A stretch of 64,000 nucleotides of DNA from Tubiluchus corallicola (GCA_030141605.1 JAQGDQ010000603.1:62001-126000), one strand, 5' to 3'. Positions 22,156 to 35,200 are shown, counted from the stretch's first letter. The notes: generated by a model from the sequence alone, not told the origin. Numbers and translations: made by a program.

Positions 22156-22969
22156 TAATTCTTTATTTGTCATAAAAATGGTTCACTCATTATAATAAAA
22201 TTGAGTAAGCCTCAGCGTAATGTTAAAATAACCACACTGTTCAAGACAAATGCGTTCAGTGCATGCTAAAAAAACTAAAGTGCAAAACTATATACAATAA
22301 ATGAACATTTACAAGCATCATATTAAAATATTTTCACAAAACAATTTTACGAAAGTACATTAAATTTTACATGACATATTTTACACTATATATACATTTG
22401 ACATGACACAATTAACAGAAACATGCTTTACATTACATAAATTTCACTCATTACATTTACACTATTTATACATTTGACATTACAAAACTAACATAACACG
22501 TATTATATTACATATTTTTTTATAAAATTTTCATTTTTAATCGTTATGTGGAGTCATGTGGGGTAGATGAAAGTGGAGTCTGTGTAATTAGTATCAGATG
22601 CACAATGTGGAAGTTGAAAACTGTTATATTGATATTCTTTTAATTTCTTTTTAAAGTGGTGTAGAGATTCTATTTGTTTTATTTCACTGGGTAGTAAGTT
22701 CCATAAATGTATGGCCTGTTTTGATATAGAGTTATTTCCAAATTTATTGTTTACTGTAATTTGCTTTAAATTGCGTGTTCTATTGTTTAAAGTGGTATCA
22801 GGAATGAATGCTAAGGGATTGTTTATAAATGGAATGCTCAGTTTATTTATATATAAACTTAAACACAAATAGACATAAATATACCTCCGTTCTGTGCAGT
22901 TTCGGAACAAAAAAACGCAATCGCTAAAATGCCAAACAAAGCCAGTCTTCTTTCAGTCGCCATCATCAT
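16518..22969 (-). CDS. Secreted EGF/collagen-like protein with GYGD-rich repeat tail
   Basis: Minus-strand exons supported by splice signals and matching phase 1: 22969-22885, 21521-21405, 17255-17202, 16762-16518. If these are all the exons, the product has 166 residues. Residues 1-28 start MMMATERR and form a hydrophobic signal peptide ending near CSETA. Residues 30-67 form an EGF-like domain with six cysteines (32, 37, 43, 56, 58, 67) and the KNGGTC and CRPGYRG motifs. A 54-nt exon gives CPIC followed by GPPGPPGPPG. The last exon gives a Tyr-rich linker and about three imperfect repeats of RRDGYGDERGYGG, ending VFDY. Additional phase 1-1 exons may hide in the 4.1-kb intron. Probably an extracellular-matrix or adhesive protein; I do not recognise an orthologue. 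Confidence 0.7.
16958..17165. repeat. Tandem duplication of about 105 bp in an intron
   Basis: CTTCTGAACAGTTTGAAT, then TACAAATCTTTCTTAGTACA and GTAACAACAAGTC, occurs twice in direct succession between the last two exons of the secreted-protein gene. Confidence 0.8.
17778..18190 (-). mobile_element. Probable retroelement 3' fragment, GC-richer than surroundings
   Basis: A GC-rich block (about 17935-18180) abuts an A-rich tail when read on the minus strand (ATCTAAAAATCTAATCTAAA near 17780-17800). This is the pattern of a reverse-oriented retroelement 3' end. No reading frame with a domain was recognised. Confidence 0.35.
18250..18612 (+). mobile_element. Retroposon 3' end with (TTA)n tail
   Basis: The sequence ends AAAGATAAATAAAAG and then about nine TTA units (18583-18609), as in LINE or SINE 3' ends. 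GGGCAGCTGACTAGATGACC and TTCGCTGCCC just upstream could form a short hairpin. It is non-coding. Confidence 0.45.
18670..18708. repeat. (CA)n/(TA)n microsatellite
   Basis: A short ACAC run followed by about 30 bases of alternating AT. Confidence 0.9.
18709..20264. other. Intron or intergenic DNA without a recognised exon
   Basis: This lies within the large intron of the minus-strand secreted-protein gene. Open frames at 19045-19260 and 19248-19520 (minus) show no domain and no convincing splice borders. Confidence 0.4.
20265..20735 (-). mobile_element. LINE 3' end with Cys/His C-terminal motif, frameshifted
   Basis: Read on the minus strand, a YRIG.TDSDLCVCG-type peptide and, after a one-base frameshift, SPEHLIFHCPL form the Cys/His knuckle found near the end of many LINE reverse-transcriptase proteins. 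The 3' UTR has a GCCCTGCAAATAGAGGGC hairpin and ends in CAATAAAGATT. 5'-truncated and non-functional. Confidence 0.65.
21078..21145. repeat. C-rich low-complexity tract
   Basis: CACCACCGCCCCCGCACC followed by CCCCCACCCCCAC and CACAACCACCACC. The minus strand is G-rich and could form quadruplex structures. It is close to the EGF exon. Confidence 0.7.
22111..22155. repeat. (CA)n(TA)n microsatellite
   Basis: ACACACAC run followed by TATATATA, at the 3' end of the minus-strand LINE fragment. Confidence 0.9.
22140..22878 (-). mobile_element. 5'-truncated LINE inserted beside a splice donor
   Basis: The minus strand encodes a C-terminal reverse-transcriptase tail containing NNKFGNNSISKQAIHLWNLL (about 22580-22860), followed by a 3' UTR ending ACAAATAAAGAATT near 22155. 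The truncated 5' edge lies within roughly 10-25 bases of the GTATAT splice donor of the signal-peptide exon of the secreted-protein gene. It is in the same orientation as that gene. Confidence 0.65.
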
Positions 22970-23388
22970 TTCTCGAGACGCAGCTTTACTGCAAGAAATT
23001 GTGCAGAACTGTATAAATTTATTGACGATCAGTACAGTACTGTAGTAGCTGTAGGTCAAAGGTTAAGTGCACCACAGCAACGTGTCCTAACTACAAGCGT
23101 CACGTGACATGTGAGTAAAGCAAAGCTTACTGCCGCATCGGTTCAGTAATTTTAATTGTTTTACGTGGACTTTACTTAATTAAGCATTAGTATATGCGTA
23201 AATTTACTAGCAGGATGCTGCTTGGGAACAAAAAATGTAAGGTTTAGCTAGGTGTTAAACTTGCTACTATTACAATAGCATGGGAAGCGAGGCATTGTCA
23301 AGTGTACACAAATGCGTTGTCTGGCACACTTAACCTTTGGCCTGTTCACAATCATCATCAATCGCTGGAACTGTGCAAATGCTTACTG
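22970..23388. other. Upstream region of the minus-strand secreted-protein gene
   Basis: It would contain the 5' UTR and promoter of the gene at 16518-22969. No definite TATA box or other element could be assigned. Confidence 0.3.
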
Positions 23389-23640
23389 TGCAATCAATTC
23401 ATTACAATACATTACAAAAGCAATGCCATATATTACAGTGGATCAAAGAGAAAACTACACAGAGGGAACATCGCAAATGCGGTATAATCATCGTACAACA
23501 CGTAATAATAATAATTATAATTATAATAATAACAATAATAATAGTAAACAGTATTTACAATAGCTAAATATTACAAATATATTACATTATATTGTGTTAT
23601 ATTACAAAATTTATTCCGTTTTCAAAGTTCCAGAATATAA
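23389..23640. repeat. Interspersed repeat with internal (AAT)n, copy 1
   Basis: CATTACAAAAGCAATGC, then GAAAACTACACAG and GTATAATC, followed by an AAT-rich run and TAGCTAAATATTACAA. The same order appears at 26390-26780 with a much longer AAT array. It is probably the 3' part of a minus-strand retroelement (CAATAAACATG when 26360-26380 is read in reverse). Confidence 0.5.
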
Positions 23641-24269
23641 CAGCTTTAGAAATGAAATTACAATTTTAAAAGACTTTATGTATGAATTCAGCAAAAACTT
23701 TGTTTTAAAAGACAAATTGCTTAGATTATTGAGGAATGTAAAACAGCTTAGGCTACTACTTATGCAAGACCATCATAATTACAATATTATACATAATTTA
23801 CATGTAATAAGAAGCAATATTTGAAAATATTTATAAACTGGTAAGTAAATAATATTGTTAGATGTGATTAAACTTATAGCAGTACCTTTTACGATTATCG
23901 AAAGTTTTAACCATTATTAAAATAAATTTTAACCATTTCAGGATGCGAGTCATTAATACGTTTAGAACTAAAAATAATAGTGAAAAAAGTTTTTACCTAC
24001 CTTGTTTGCAATGTCCTAAGAGCCAAACGGTAAGAGCTCCACGAACTTTCTCACCTGCTAAATGATTTCAGATGATCACCTCGTTTGGTTAGAAGGTAAA
24101 AGTGGAACTACATACTTTACCTTTTTGACATATTGGTGCTAATTACGAGGTTCGCTTTGTTAATTATGTCGCAGGTTGATAATGCAACGAGAAAGAGAGC
24201 ACAAGTTTGCTTACTGAAATGCATTTAAGAACAACGAATCATGAAATGTTTCACAGGAATTTTTTTAAG
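23641..24269. other. Intergenic DNA with diverged duplication
   Basis: A segment around 23995-24190 (CCACGAACTTTCTCACC, then TTAGAAGGTAAAAGTGG) weakly matches 25965-26130 (CCACAAACTTTCTCCACG, then GGTTAGAAAATAAAACTGG). No gene was found. Confidence 0.35.
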
Positions 24270-25255
24270 ACTCAGTCGGTCGGTCATTCAGTCAGTCGTT
24301 CGGTCGGTCAGTTTATCAGTTTTAGTTTTTGCATGTCGTGGCTTGTTTGTAGTGCTTCTTATGCAGTGCAACAGTCAGTGAATCAGTCAGTTGGTTGGTC
24401 GGTTTATGATAGTTTATCAGTTTTAGTTTTGCATGTCGTGGCTTGTTTATACTGTTTCTTATGTAGTGAAACAGTCAGTAAATCAGTCAGTCGTTCGGTC
24501 GGTCAGTCAGTTTATGATAGTTTATCAGTTTTATTTTTTGCATGTCGGGGCTTGTTTGTACTGTTCTTATGCAGTGAAACAGCCAGTGAATCAGTCAGTT
24601 GTTCGGTCGGTCAGTCAGTTTATGGTAGTTTATCAGTTTTAGTTTTGCATGTCGTGGCTTGTTTATACTGTTTCTTATGTAATGAAACAGTCAGTAAATC
24701 AGTCAGTCGTTCGGTCGGTCAGTCAGTTTATGATAGTTTATCAGTTTTATTTTTTGCATGTCGGGGCTTGTTTGTACTGTTTCTTATGCAGTGAAACAGT
24801 CAGTGAATCAGTCAGTTGGTTGGTCGGTCAGTCAGTTTATGATAGTTTATCAGTTTTATTTTTTGCATGTCGAGGCTTGTTTGTACTGTTTCTTATGCAG
24901 TGCAACAGTCAGTGAATCAGTCAGTTGGTTGGTCGGTCAGTCAGTTTATGATAGTTTATCAGTTTTATTTTTTGCATGTCGTGGCTTGTTTGTACTGTTT
25001 CTTATGTAATGAAACAGCCAGTGAATCAGTCAATTGTTCGGTCGGTCAGTCAGTTTATGGTAGTTTATTAATTTTTTTTTGCATGTCGAGGCTTGTTTGT
25101 ACTGTTTCTTACGCAGTGCAACAGTCAGTGAATCAGTCAGTTGGTTGGTCGGTCAGTCAGTTTATGATAGTTTATCAGTTTTAGTTTTTGCATGTCGCGG
25201 CTTGTTTGTACTGTTTCTTATGCAGTGAAACAGTCAGTGAATCAGTCAGATGATT
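24270..25255. repeat. Minisatellite of about 100-110 bp period, roughly nine units
   Basis: Each unit has TTTATGATAGTTTATCAG, TTTTGCATGTCG, GGCTTGTTTGTACTG and a run of CAGTCAGT/GGTCGGTC. The GCATGTCG landmark recurs at about 24331, 24431, 24540, 24647, 24757, 24866, 24976, 25080 and 25190. Long overlapping open frames here come from the repeat and are not genes. Confidence 0.95.
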
Positions 25256-25504
25256 GGCCGGACGGACGGATCGTGACAACAAGATGGGAATCTAATCATT
25301 TTGATGGCTACTTAGCTTGGAATGACACCTGCGTGTGGGCGGGGGGGGGGGGTTGAATATATGCACCTGACCAGTGAACTGCGTTATACACTATTTGCCA
25401 AAAGTCTGGAATGGAGAAAATCCGTTTATGGAGGGGGTCCTGAGTTGGGTGTATTGAGTTCATGCAAGAGACTTTTGCCGTAAATTTTCTGTAACGTCAT
25501 GCGT

Positions 25505-25560
25505 GAATGAGAGAATGAATGAATGAATGAATGAATGAATGAATGAATTAGTGAATGAAT
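25505..25560. repeat. (GAAT)n microsatellite
   Basis: About ten GAAT units. Confidence 0.9.
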
Positions 25561-26389
25561 GCAGCAGAAAATGTTTAACGTCTCGTGATTTATGCCATTA
25601 GGGAGACAACCGTATTCGGGGAAAGAGGACCGCAAAAGTGGTATCAAAAACGGAAGCCGCTCAGAGACAGCCTATATGTAATTCATAACACAAAATGGAA
25701 CTAAAAAAGTCCCTAAAGGCTTCTTTGTAGTAATAAACAATGTTAGAAATAAAACAATGAAACAAGCATAGATGACATTATAGTTTTAACCAAAGTTGAA
25801 CAACCATGGATCTTAAAGATTATTAGAAAATGACGACTAAGCTTGTTCGCAAAGTTTGCTGCAAATTTTAGCAAGATGATGCCAAGATCGTCGACATTTC
25901 TGCCTAAAGTTTTTACATTACCTTGTTGTAAAACGAAAGTTCTTACCTCACAACGAAAACTGAACCACAAACTTTCTCCACGATCTCGTAGTTCTAGTAA
26001 CTGACGTCAGAAGACCACTTCGTTTTAAGGTTAGAAAATAAAACTGGTCAACATGCTTAATTACTGCTTTCTGTTTGACAAGTCCGTGCTAATGGAGGGT
26101 TGCCCTTTTAATTACGCCACAAGTCAGACTGCCAGAGTACAATTACAAAATCAGCAAAATTCTTGCTTTAAGGGAATAAGTACAATGCGCAGTTTTTAGA
26201 GATTAGTGTTACCTAAAATGTTAAATAAAATTACTTGTGGTCAATACAAACAATTTTTTATTGTGACCAGTGCACAGTACATTTTTGCACAATGTTCTGG
26301 ACCGATTTCGATGGCTTAGTGGCCTAAAACTACGGATTGCAGACACGCTTATTACTGTATTACTAACATGTTTATTGACCGACTTACAA

Positions 26390-26526
26390 TCCATACAATT
26401 ACAATTGTAATCACAAGTTACAAAACATTACATAAGCAATGCAGTACATTACAACGAAGAAAAAACTACACAGACAAAACCCAGCACTTGGGGTATAATC
26501 GTCAACACAATACACAGTAAAACACA

Positions 26527-26619
<93 letters not shown>

Positions 26620-26780
26620 TAATAATAATAATAGTAATAATAATAATAATATAATAATAATAATAACAGTAATAATAATAGTAATAATAATAATAATAAT
26701 AATAAGTAGTTAATTTCCAGTAGTTAAATATTTCAATTATATTATATAATGTTAAGTTATTTTACAAAATTTAGTACAGA
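26390..26780. repeat. Interspersed repeat with expanded (AAT)n array, copy 2
   Basis: A long imperfect AAT array at about 26528-26705 lies inside a repeat homologous to 23389-23640. The flanks on both sides match that copy. Confidence 0.8.
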
Positions 26781-27560
26781 ACGAATTTGCATGAATTTTA
26801 GAATTGCAATTACATCTTCCAACAAATTTATACTGTAGAAAATAGTATTATATTAAAATTACATTTTACAAAATGGTAACGTACATTTAAAGTGAAGCGT
26901 TACAAATATTGTATATAATGAAGATCTTACACTATTAAATAGAACAACAGGTAAGCTCAATTTTGTAAATTTCGTTTTGTAAAACACTCAGTAATATATC
27001 TTGACACTAAATTTGTCATTTCAAAGTCACTGCCCTCTTAACAGCACAATAAAGTTTTGGTCCATAAGTAGATTAATAAAAGTACAAAATGCATTTCATT
27101 TTCAATTTTTCCTTCATTGCAATATTTTTACTTATACGATTGTTAACAGGTATTATGGATACCAATGTCGTCGTTCTTCTGTATACAAGTTGTGAGAACT
27201 GATACACAGTTTAGTAAAGTTCGATCTTAGTACATGATTATGTATAAAAAGGAGATACTTTTTGGTTTCAAATTCTTGCTTAAATTTTATATAGTTTCGT
27301 AGTTTATTAGTTTCACCTGTTTTGACGTTTTTTGTAACACATTCCCTGCAAGAAAATTTTATAATTTGTTTGTAGTTTCTCCTTTAAAGCATGTAGACAA
27401 ATAATAAATAATGATAATGTATAAATACGTTATCAAAGTTTGGTTTGTGTTTCAAAGTTTAACTGCTACCACCAGAATATATATAGATATAAAAATAATA
27501 AACTAATAATAAACTAATAATAAACTAATAATAAATAATAAAAAACTAATGAAAATAAGT
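26781..27560. other. AT-rich intergenic DNA, nothing recognised
   Basis: AT-rich with a four-unit AATAAACTAAT-type run near 27500-27545. No coding sequence was recognised. Confidence 0.4.
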
Positions 27561-27564
27561 CTAT

Positions 27565-27840
27565 TTTGGTTGTGTATATATATATATGTATATATGTACA
27601 CACACACACGCACACGCACACGCACACACACACACACGCACGCACGCACGCACACGTACGCACGCACGCACACGCACACACACACACAAATATATATGTA
27701 TATACGTGTATATAGATATGTATAATATATGTATATATAGATATATGTATATATGTGCATAAATCAATATATGTGTGTGTGTGTGTGTGCGTGCGTGTGC
27801 GTGTGGGTGTGCGTGTGTGTGTGTGTACATATATGTACAC
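27565..27840. repeat. (TA)n-(CA)n...(GT)n-(AT)n compound, palindromic microsatellite
   Basis: TATATGTACACACACACACG with CACG runs is followed by AT-rich spacer, then TGTGTGTGTGCGTG, ending ACATATATGTACAC. The CA-rich half is mirrored by a GT-rich half, giving potential for a long hairpin and Z-DNA. Open frames on the minus strand are repeat artefacts. Confidence 0.9.
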
Positions 27841-27956
27841 TACTGCCACGCAAGAGGTACGTCAGCGCCACTTCAGTTGCAATTTGATACACTGATAATT
27901 ACATAGTGCATAATACAATACTCTTATGGAGTTGCATCGCAGTATTGTATTACGCA

Positions 27957-29690
<1,734 letters not shown>

Positions 29691-29731
29691 CGAACAAAAT
29701 ATCTTGTGTCGCAGATGCGAGAATTTAATTT

Positions 29732-29950
29732 ACAGTTTGTTATTAATTTTGATTTGCAGTTTTAAACTTTAGTTTTTCATTACCACTAAGTCAGTGCTGA
29801 CATCTGTTTGTACACTTTGAAGTTTTCAATATATCTACGTACTTGCTACTGCTATATGTTTGTAGGTAACTGGGTTACTTGGCTTCTCTGTGAGTGTAGT
29901 AGTTTTTCAAACTTGGTAGTAAGATTAGAAGGCAAGCAATAGACTTAAAC
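29732..29950 (+). repeat. Direct repeat of about 220 bp, unit 1
   Basis: CACTAAGTCAGTGCTGACAT, then GCTACTGCTATATGTTTG and GGCAAGCAATAGACTTAAA. It recurs at 30350-30572 with about 90 percent or better identity by eye, separated by about 400 bp. Confidence 0.8.
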
Positions 29951-30349
29951 TGTGGGACCTGTACGGCGTACCTGAAGTAGGTTTCAGAAAAATCCCCGTA
30001 AAACATTATAAACTTCACAGCACGTTTATGCACATTTCGTATTTGCGTTGAAAGGAATTTTTGTTTGTTTTCATTTTAAATCTCCCGCAATAGTGTCCCG
30101 ACCGCGCCATTACGTGACACCACTTCCGTAAACGTAAATCAGGAGAAGAAAAAGAAATGTTAAATTATGTCCCAAAAAACTCCGGGCAAATCTATATGAC
30201 TTAGCATTTCGCTTACCTGCTGGAAAGACTTGTGTAACTAGAAATAACAGTTTAAAATGTTTGTGCCAATTGGTAAAATGTTGGCTTTTTTGCTGACTCA
30301 CCCTTTAGGGTGCGCCACTTACTAACCAAAAACGTACTTTAATTGGTTG

Positions 30350-30572
30350 CAGTTTATTATTAGTTTTGATTTGTAGTTTTAAGCTTTAGTTTTTCATTAC
30401 CACTAAGTCAGTGCTGACATCTGTTTGTAGACTATGAAGTTTTCAATATATGTATGTATGTACTTGCTACTGCTATATGTTTGTAGGTAACTGGGTTACT
30501 TGGCTTCTCTATGAGTGTAGTAGTTTTTCACACTAGGTAGCAAGATTAGAAGGCAAGCAATAGACTTAAATA
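30350..30572 (+). repeat. Direct repeat of about 220 bp, unit 2
   Basis: Second copy of the unit at 29732-29950, in the same orientation. The spacer 29951-30349 contains no recognised gene. Confidence 0.8.
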
Positions 30573-31189
30573 GTTGTGACAACGTTTTGACTCAGATGCC
30601 ATGATATATTGGCTGATGGATTTACTTTGACTTTTGTTTACTACTGTTGATTATGTTTACCATTTTTGTGTATAGGTATCAGACTATGATTTTGAGTGAA
30701 ATACAGATTGCAAAGTTAAACCACGTTTTCAGTGATTGATTTCATCTATTTAGCACGAACATCGCAACTTCAAAAACAGTCTGATAAATCTGCCAATGTC
30801 AGTTGTTGACTATCCCCAAATCACCCCAGCGACAAGTTTAACATCAGGATATCTTGCATTGCTGACGGAAGCGCTTTGCTACATTTTTGGCATAATACTA
30901 CTGCTGACATATTGAACTGATATTCATACTAGCTCATATCTAACGCAAATAAAAACAATAAATAAAAATCAGTCCTGTTGAGATTGGTTTTGAGTAGTTT
31001 ACGTTGGTTTGAAAGTTTATTAACCTGTGCTAACATTGCTGACTATACTCTATTTATTTTCTACACGCATTGGCCATGAACTTCTAGAGGTTCGTGCATA
31101 ATTTGCTACATAGGCATAAATACACGATGAAACGTAACGTAACAACACTGGTAGACCTATGTTTGAAGTTATTCAAACTGCTTTCCTCC

Positions 31190-31285
31190 AGTTTGCAAAA
31201 GAGTTCATATTACTGCCATAACTAGGTAGCTAGGTCCACTCCCAGGGACTTCAACATTGCATAAAAGTCGCTGGGTTGTGTTGTG
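31190..31285 (+). promoter_or_regulatory. Probable core promoter region of BHMT-like copy 2
   Basis: GGGACTTCAACATTGCATAA followed by AAGTCGCTG, matching the block upstream of copy 1. The surrounding region 30860-32287 aligns with 4350-5246, so the duplication includes about 1 kb of upstream DNA. Promoter function is inferred. Confidence 0.35.
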
Positions 31286-31426
31286 CTTGTCCAGTGAATG
31301 TGCGCGTTGCTGAAATTTACAGATATCATTTTATGTTGCAGCAAAATCGTTTGTAGTTGTTTTATCCAGGTAACAAAGACGTCTAGTTTGTGCTAAAGTA
31401 CTGAAATAGACTAGTTAACATTAGGG

Positions 31427-31820
31427 CTGAGCATTCTCTACCAGACAGCGAATTCGAATCGAATCGAATGTGTTACTTTCGAATTCTAATCGAATCGAAT
31501 TTCAGTATTTCGGATTCGAATCGAATTCGTACTCAGTTTGAAAGATTTTCGAACCACCGGTAAAAAGCGGTCTTACAGAGATTGTGCATATTATTCGATT
31601 TTGTTCTGCAGTAAAATCACCAATAATTTATTTAAAAATTGTACAGAGAAATCACAGCTATATTGTGCCAATTGTATGAAGTTTGATAAGTTTTAATGAT
31701 AAGGAATCCATGTGGCCGAAGTGTTGAATTATTAGAATTTATAATTTTACGTTCGAATCGAATTCGAACTAAAAAAAACTCGCTCAAATCGAATTCGAAC
31801 GTTCGATGCTCACTCTTATT
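31427..31820. mobile_element. MITE-like element of the 'GAATTCGAAT' family, copy C
   Basis: It starts near TAGGGCTGAGCATTC with GCGAATTCGAATCGAATCG inside and ends AATTCGAACGTTCGATGCTC followed by ACTCTTA, giving inverted TGAGCAT ends. It lies between sequences that are continuous upstream of copy 1 (about 4730-4770), so copy 1 shows the empty site. TTAAC occurs on both sides. Confidence 0.75.
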
Positions 31821-32287
31821 TAACGTAGGCTATAGCATGTAATTTTAGAAGTTGGTGCAGTGAATGGGCTAAAGATAGACCATTGTCTGACGATGTTTAT
31901 TAAAATTTACAGCAGCATTACTGCCCAAAAGTGCCCGAAAGAATTCACGTGATCTGTGATAAATGATTAACGTGGTTATGGACAATGTGGATAAAAATGA
32001 ATCTACGTAACCCAGATATTTTTCATTTCTAATTTGATTTGGAATTAAACTGAGGGACTAAAATCAAGCTGCTAGTAAATAAGCAATGAGCTTATCGACT
32101 TTTAGTAGATAGCAAGTGCAAAATATCAATATTTATAAATGTATTAATATGTTTAGTGATATTCGTTTTTTCTTTGTTAATTATATTTACTTCAGTATGT
32201 CCATAAATGGCACACTAACTTGTGAGATCTATTTACTGTGCTTTTCCAGTTTTTTTAGACTTTAGATCGTAAAACAAGGTTACAGCC

Positions 32288-35200
32288 ATGACCGACGAAA
32301 ATGGACCAAAAGTAAAAGGTGAGCAAACCAAAACAATTACGTAACGTTCACTTGGACCAAATTTGCTGTTCACATTAACGTTCACTTGGACCAAATTTGC
32401 TGTTCACATTAACGTTCACTTGGATCAAATTTGCTGTTCACATTAACGTTCACTTGGATCAAATTTGCTGTTCACATTAACGTTCGTTTGGATCAAATTT
32501 GCTGTTCACATTAACGTTCACTTTGATCAAATTTGCTGTTCACATTAACGTTCACTTGGATCAAATTTGCTGTTCACATTAACGTTCGTTTGGATCAAAT
32601 TTGCTGTTCACATTAACGTTCACTTTGATCAAATTTGCTGTTCACATTAACGTTCACTTTGATCAAATTTGCTGTTCACATTAACGTTCACTTGGATCAA
32701 ATTTGCTGTTCACATTACTAAATTAAAGGTGGTGATTTTTCATATCAAGATTGTGTACAAAAATTAAAAGCACGCATTCACTGTTTGCCACACAGCTTCT
32801 TAACAGCAACTGTTCTTTTAGCAATGCAAATGAATAGCTAAAAGGCTACAATACATAATTACCAGCTAAACTTAAAACATCCAGCCTGGTAAGCGAAAGA
32901 ATCGATGACCACTGGGTTCAATACTCGTTCTGGCAATTTGGTCTGCCAAACTGCCATTTTGTTGGAGGTTGCTCACCTCGCGTAGGAGGGGATTTAAGCA
33001 TCCGAGCATGAATAAGACACCTGTGCCCATCCAACGCCTACGATGACATCTTAAATAATGAGCTAGATTTCAGTCCTACCACTACCATCTAGATTAGGTA
33101 GGCCCTACAGTCCGATGCTGTCCACAGCTGACGGTGTGCCAAATTTTGATATAAAAAAACAAGATGCAGCCGCTTGTTTCGTACACTCTGAACATACTCT
33201 AGCTGTTTTTTATTGCGCGACCATAATAACCTATTTTGGTGGACTTGATGAACGTAACTTTGGTGGACTTGATGAACGTAATTTTCGTGGACTTGATGAA
33301 CGTAATTTTCGTGGACTTGATGAACGTAACTTTGGTGGACTTGATGAACGTAACTTTGGTGGACTTGATGAACGTAATTTTCGTGGACTTGATGAACGTA
33401 ATTTTCGTGGACTTTATGAACGTAACTTTGGTGGACTTGATGAACGTAACTTTGGTGGACTTGATGAACGTAAATTTGGTGGACTTGATGAACTTAATTT
33501 TGGTGGACTTGATGAACGTAATTTTGGTGGACTTGATGAACGTAATTTTGGTGGACTTGATGAACGTAATTTTCGTGGACTTGATGAACGTAATTTTCGT
33601 GGACTTGATGAACGTAATTTTGAGCGTCCATTCATTAAACCGACGAACATATTTCGAAGAACGTGTTGAACGTCTGTTTACTATTTCAATGGACTTGTTG
33701 GACATTATTCTGGACGCAATGGACGGAGTTAAACGCCAGTGTACTAAACTGATGAACTTATGTACGTAATCTTGAACATAACTTCAAGTACAAAATTTAC
33801 TTCATTTTGAAGGCATGTGTGCTCATCGTTTATTTAAAAACAAGTGAGTTTCTTGTTCTAGCGGCGACGATGCACAAACGCCAAGCTACTTGCGCTGAAT
33901 TTGTTTGTTTGTTGATACAAATGTGTTGCATTTACACTGTAAAATAAGTATGTGAACCTCTGCGACTTGACTATCTCCCCAGTATAGACTTCCCTAATTC
34001 AGACCTCCATCAGTGCAGACCTCCCCAATGTAGACCCCCTCAATGTAGATATTCCCTTTGATTAGAACTCCTAGTGACAAGTTCTTAGCTTTTTTTTAGT
34101 TTATTGTTATCAGTTTTTCTTGTTGTTGAGATCTGTAAGGTTAGAATTAAACAAGCTCAAACGAGCCATAACATCCCAGAAGGCAGCTGGGAACGTGAAC
34201 AAACAAGCAGCGTTTGCAAAGCAAACTGTCCGCAAGGACAAGAACAAGAACAACCCAAACAACATCCTATTTTACGTTGTAAAAAGTCTAATCTGGCACG
34301 CCTTTAATAGGCCCTACACTTTATCAATCATCGCGATACTGCTCCATTAACAGTCAAAGTTCATTTTTGCTTCTCTACCTAGACTGACTAAAAGTAAAAG
34401 CCTGATTACTGCAACTATTAATAGATTTTGTATTTCAAAACGAAAGAAATTAAATGTACAATTGATGTGCTTGGTTTGAGTATTTCATCACAAAACTAAC
34501 TTAACTAACGAGTCACAGCTTCTGTACAGATTTCTGTAGCATGTACTGTGTTAATAAGTTTTATTTTAGGACTTTTGGAAAGACTCAAAGATGGCGAATT
34601 TGTCATTTGTGCGGAAGGATTTCTGTTCGAATTCGAGCGCCGTGGATTTCTAAAAGCTGGACATTTTGTACCGGAAGTGGTCATAGAACATCCTCATTTA
34701 GTCAGGCAATTGCACCATGAATACGCACGCGTCGGTAGTGACGTTGTCTTGGCTTTTACGGTTAGTACGTTGGACGAAAGTGTGTCATAAGTTTTCCAAG
34801 TTGAGTTACCGCAATGGAAGAACATGGTTCAGCAAGCTACGTACATTAAGGGTGTGGCCGAAAATCTGTTCTAAAATATTTTTAAGGCAAATCACTGAAA
34901 TAAGACCAGTACAACTCTAGGTAAAAGTCTACAGTTGAAAGGTGAATATATGAACAGTAGTACAGAAAACTAGAATTATTATAGAACTTAGTATCTGTAT
35001 GTTTACCTTGAAACAGAAATAGTTGCATCTTTCAGGAAAAGAATTTTGTGGTAAATAATTCAAAACAGGATTCATAAATGATTCACCTTCACCTAGAAAC
35101 GTAAGCAAAAAGCTGAGGAGGAGCAGCAGCTTTACTCAGCGTCACGGCTGACTGATTGACTACACGGCTATCTGGCTGTCTCTTTGGTTGTTTGACAGAC

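Noticed and set aside
24207-25184. Overlapping open frames of 69-195 codons rich in SVSQSV
   Set aside because: They fall entirely in a minisatellite of about 108 bp; frame openness follows from the repeat unit.
33115-33769. Open frames up to 184 codons on both strands (GLDERNFGG-type repeats)
   Set aside because: A 24-bp repeat without stops opens several frames at once, and it lies in intron 1 of BHMT-like copy 2 between conserved splice sites.
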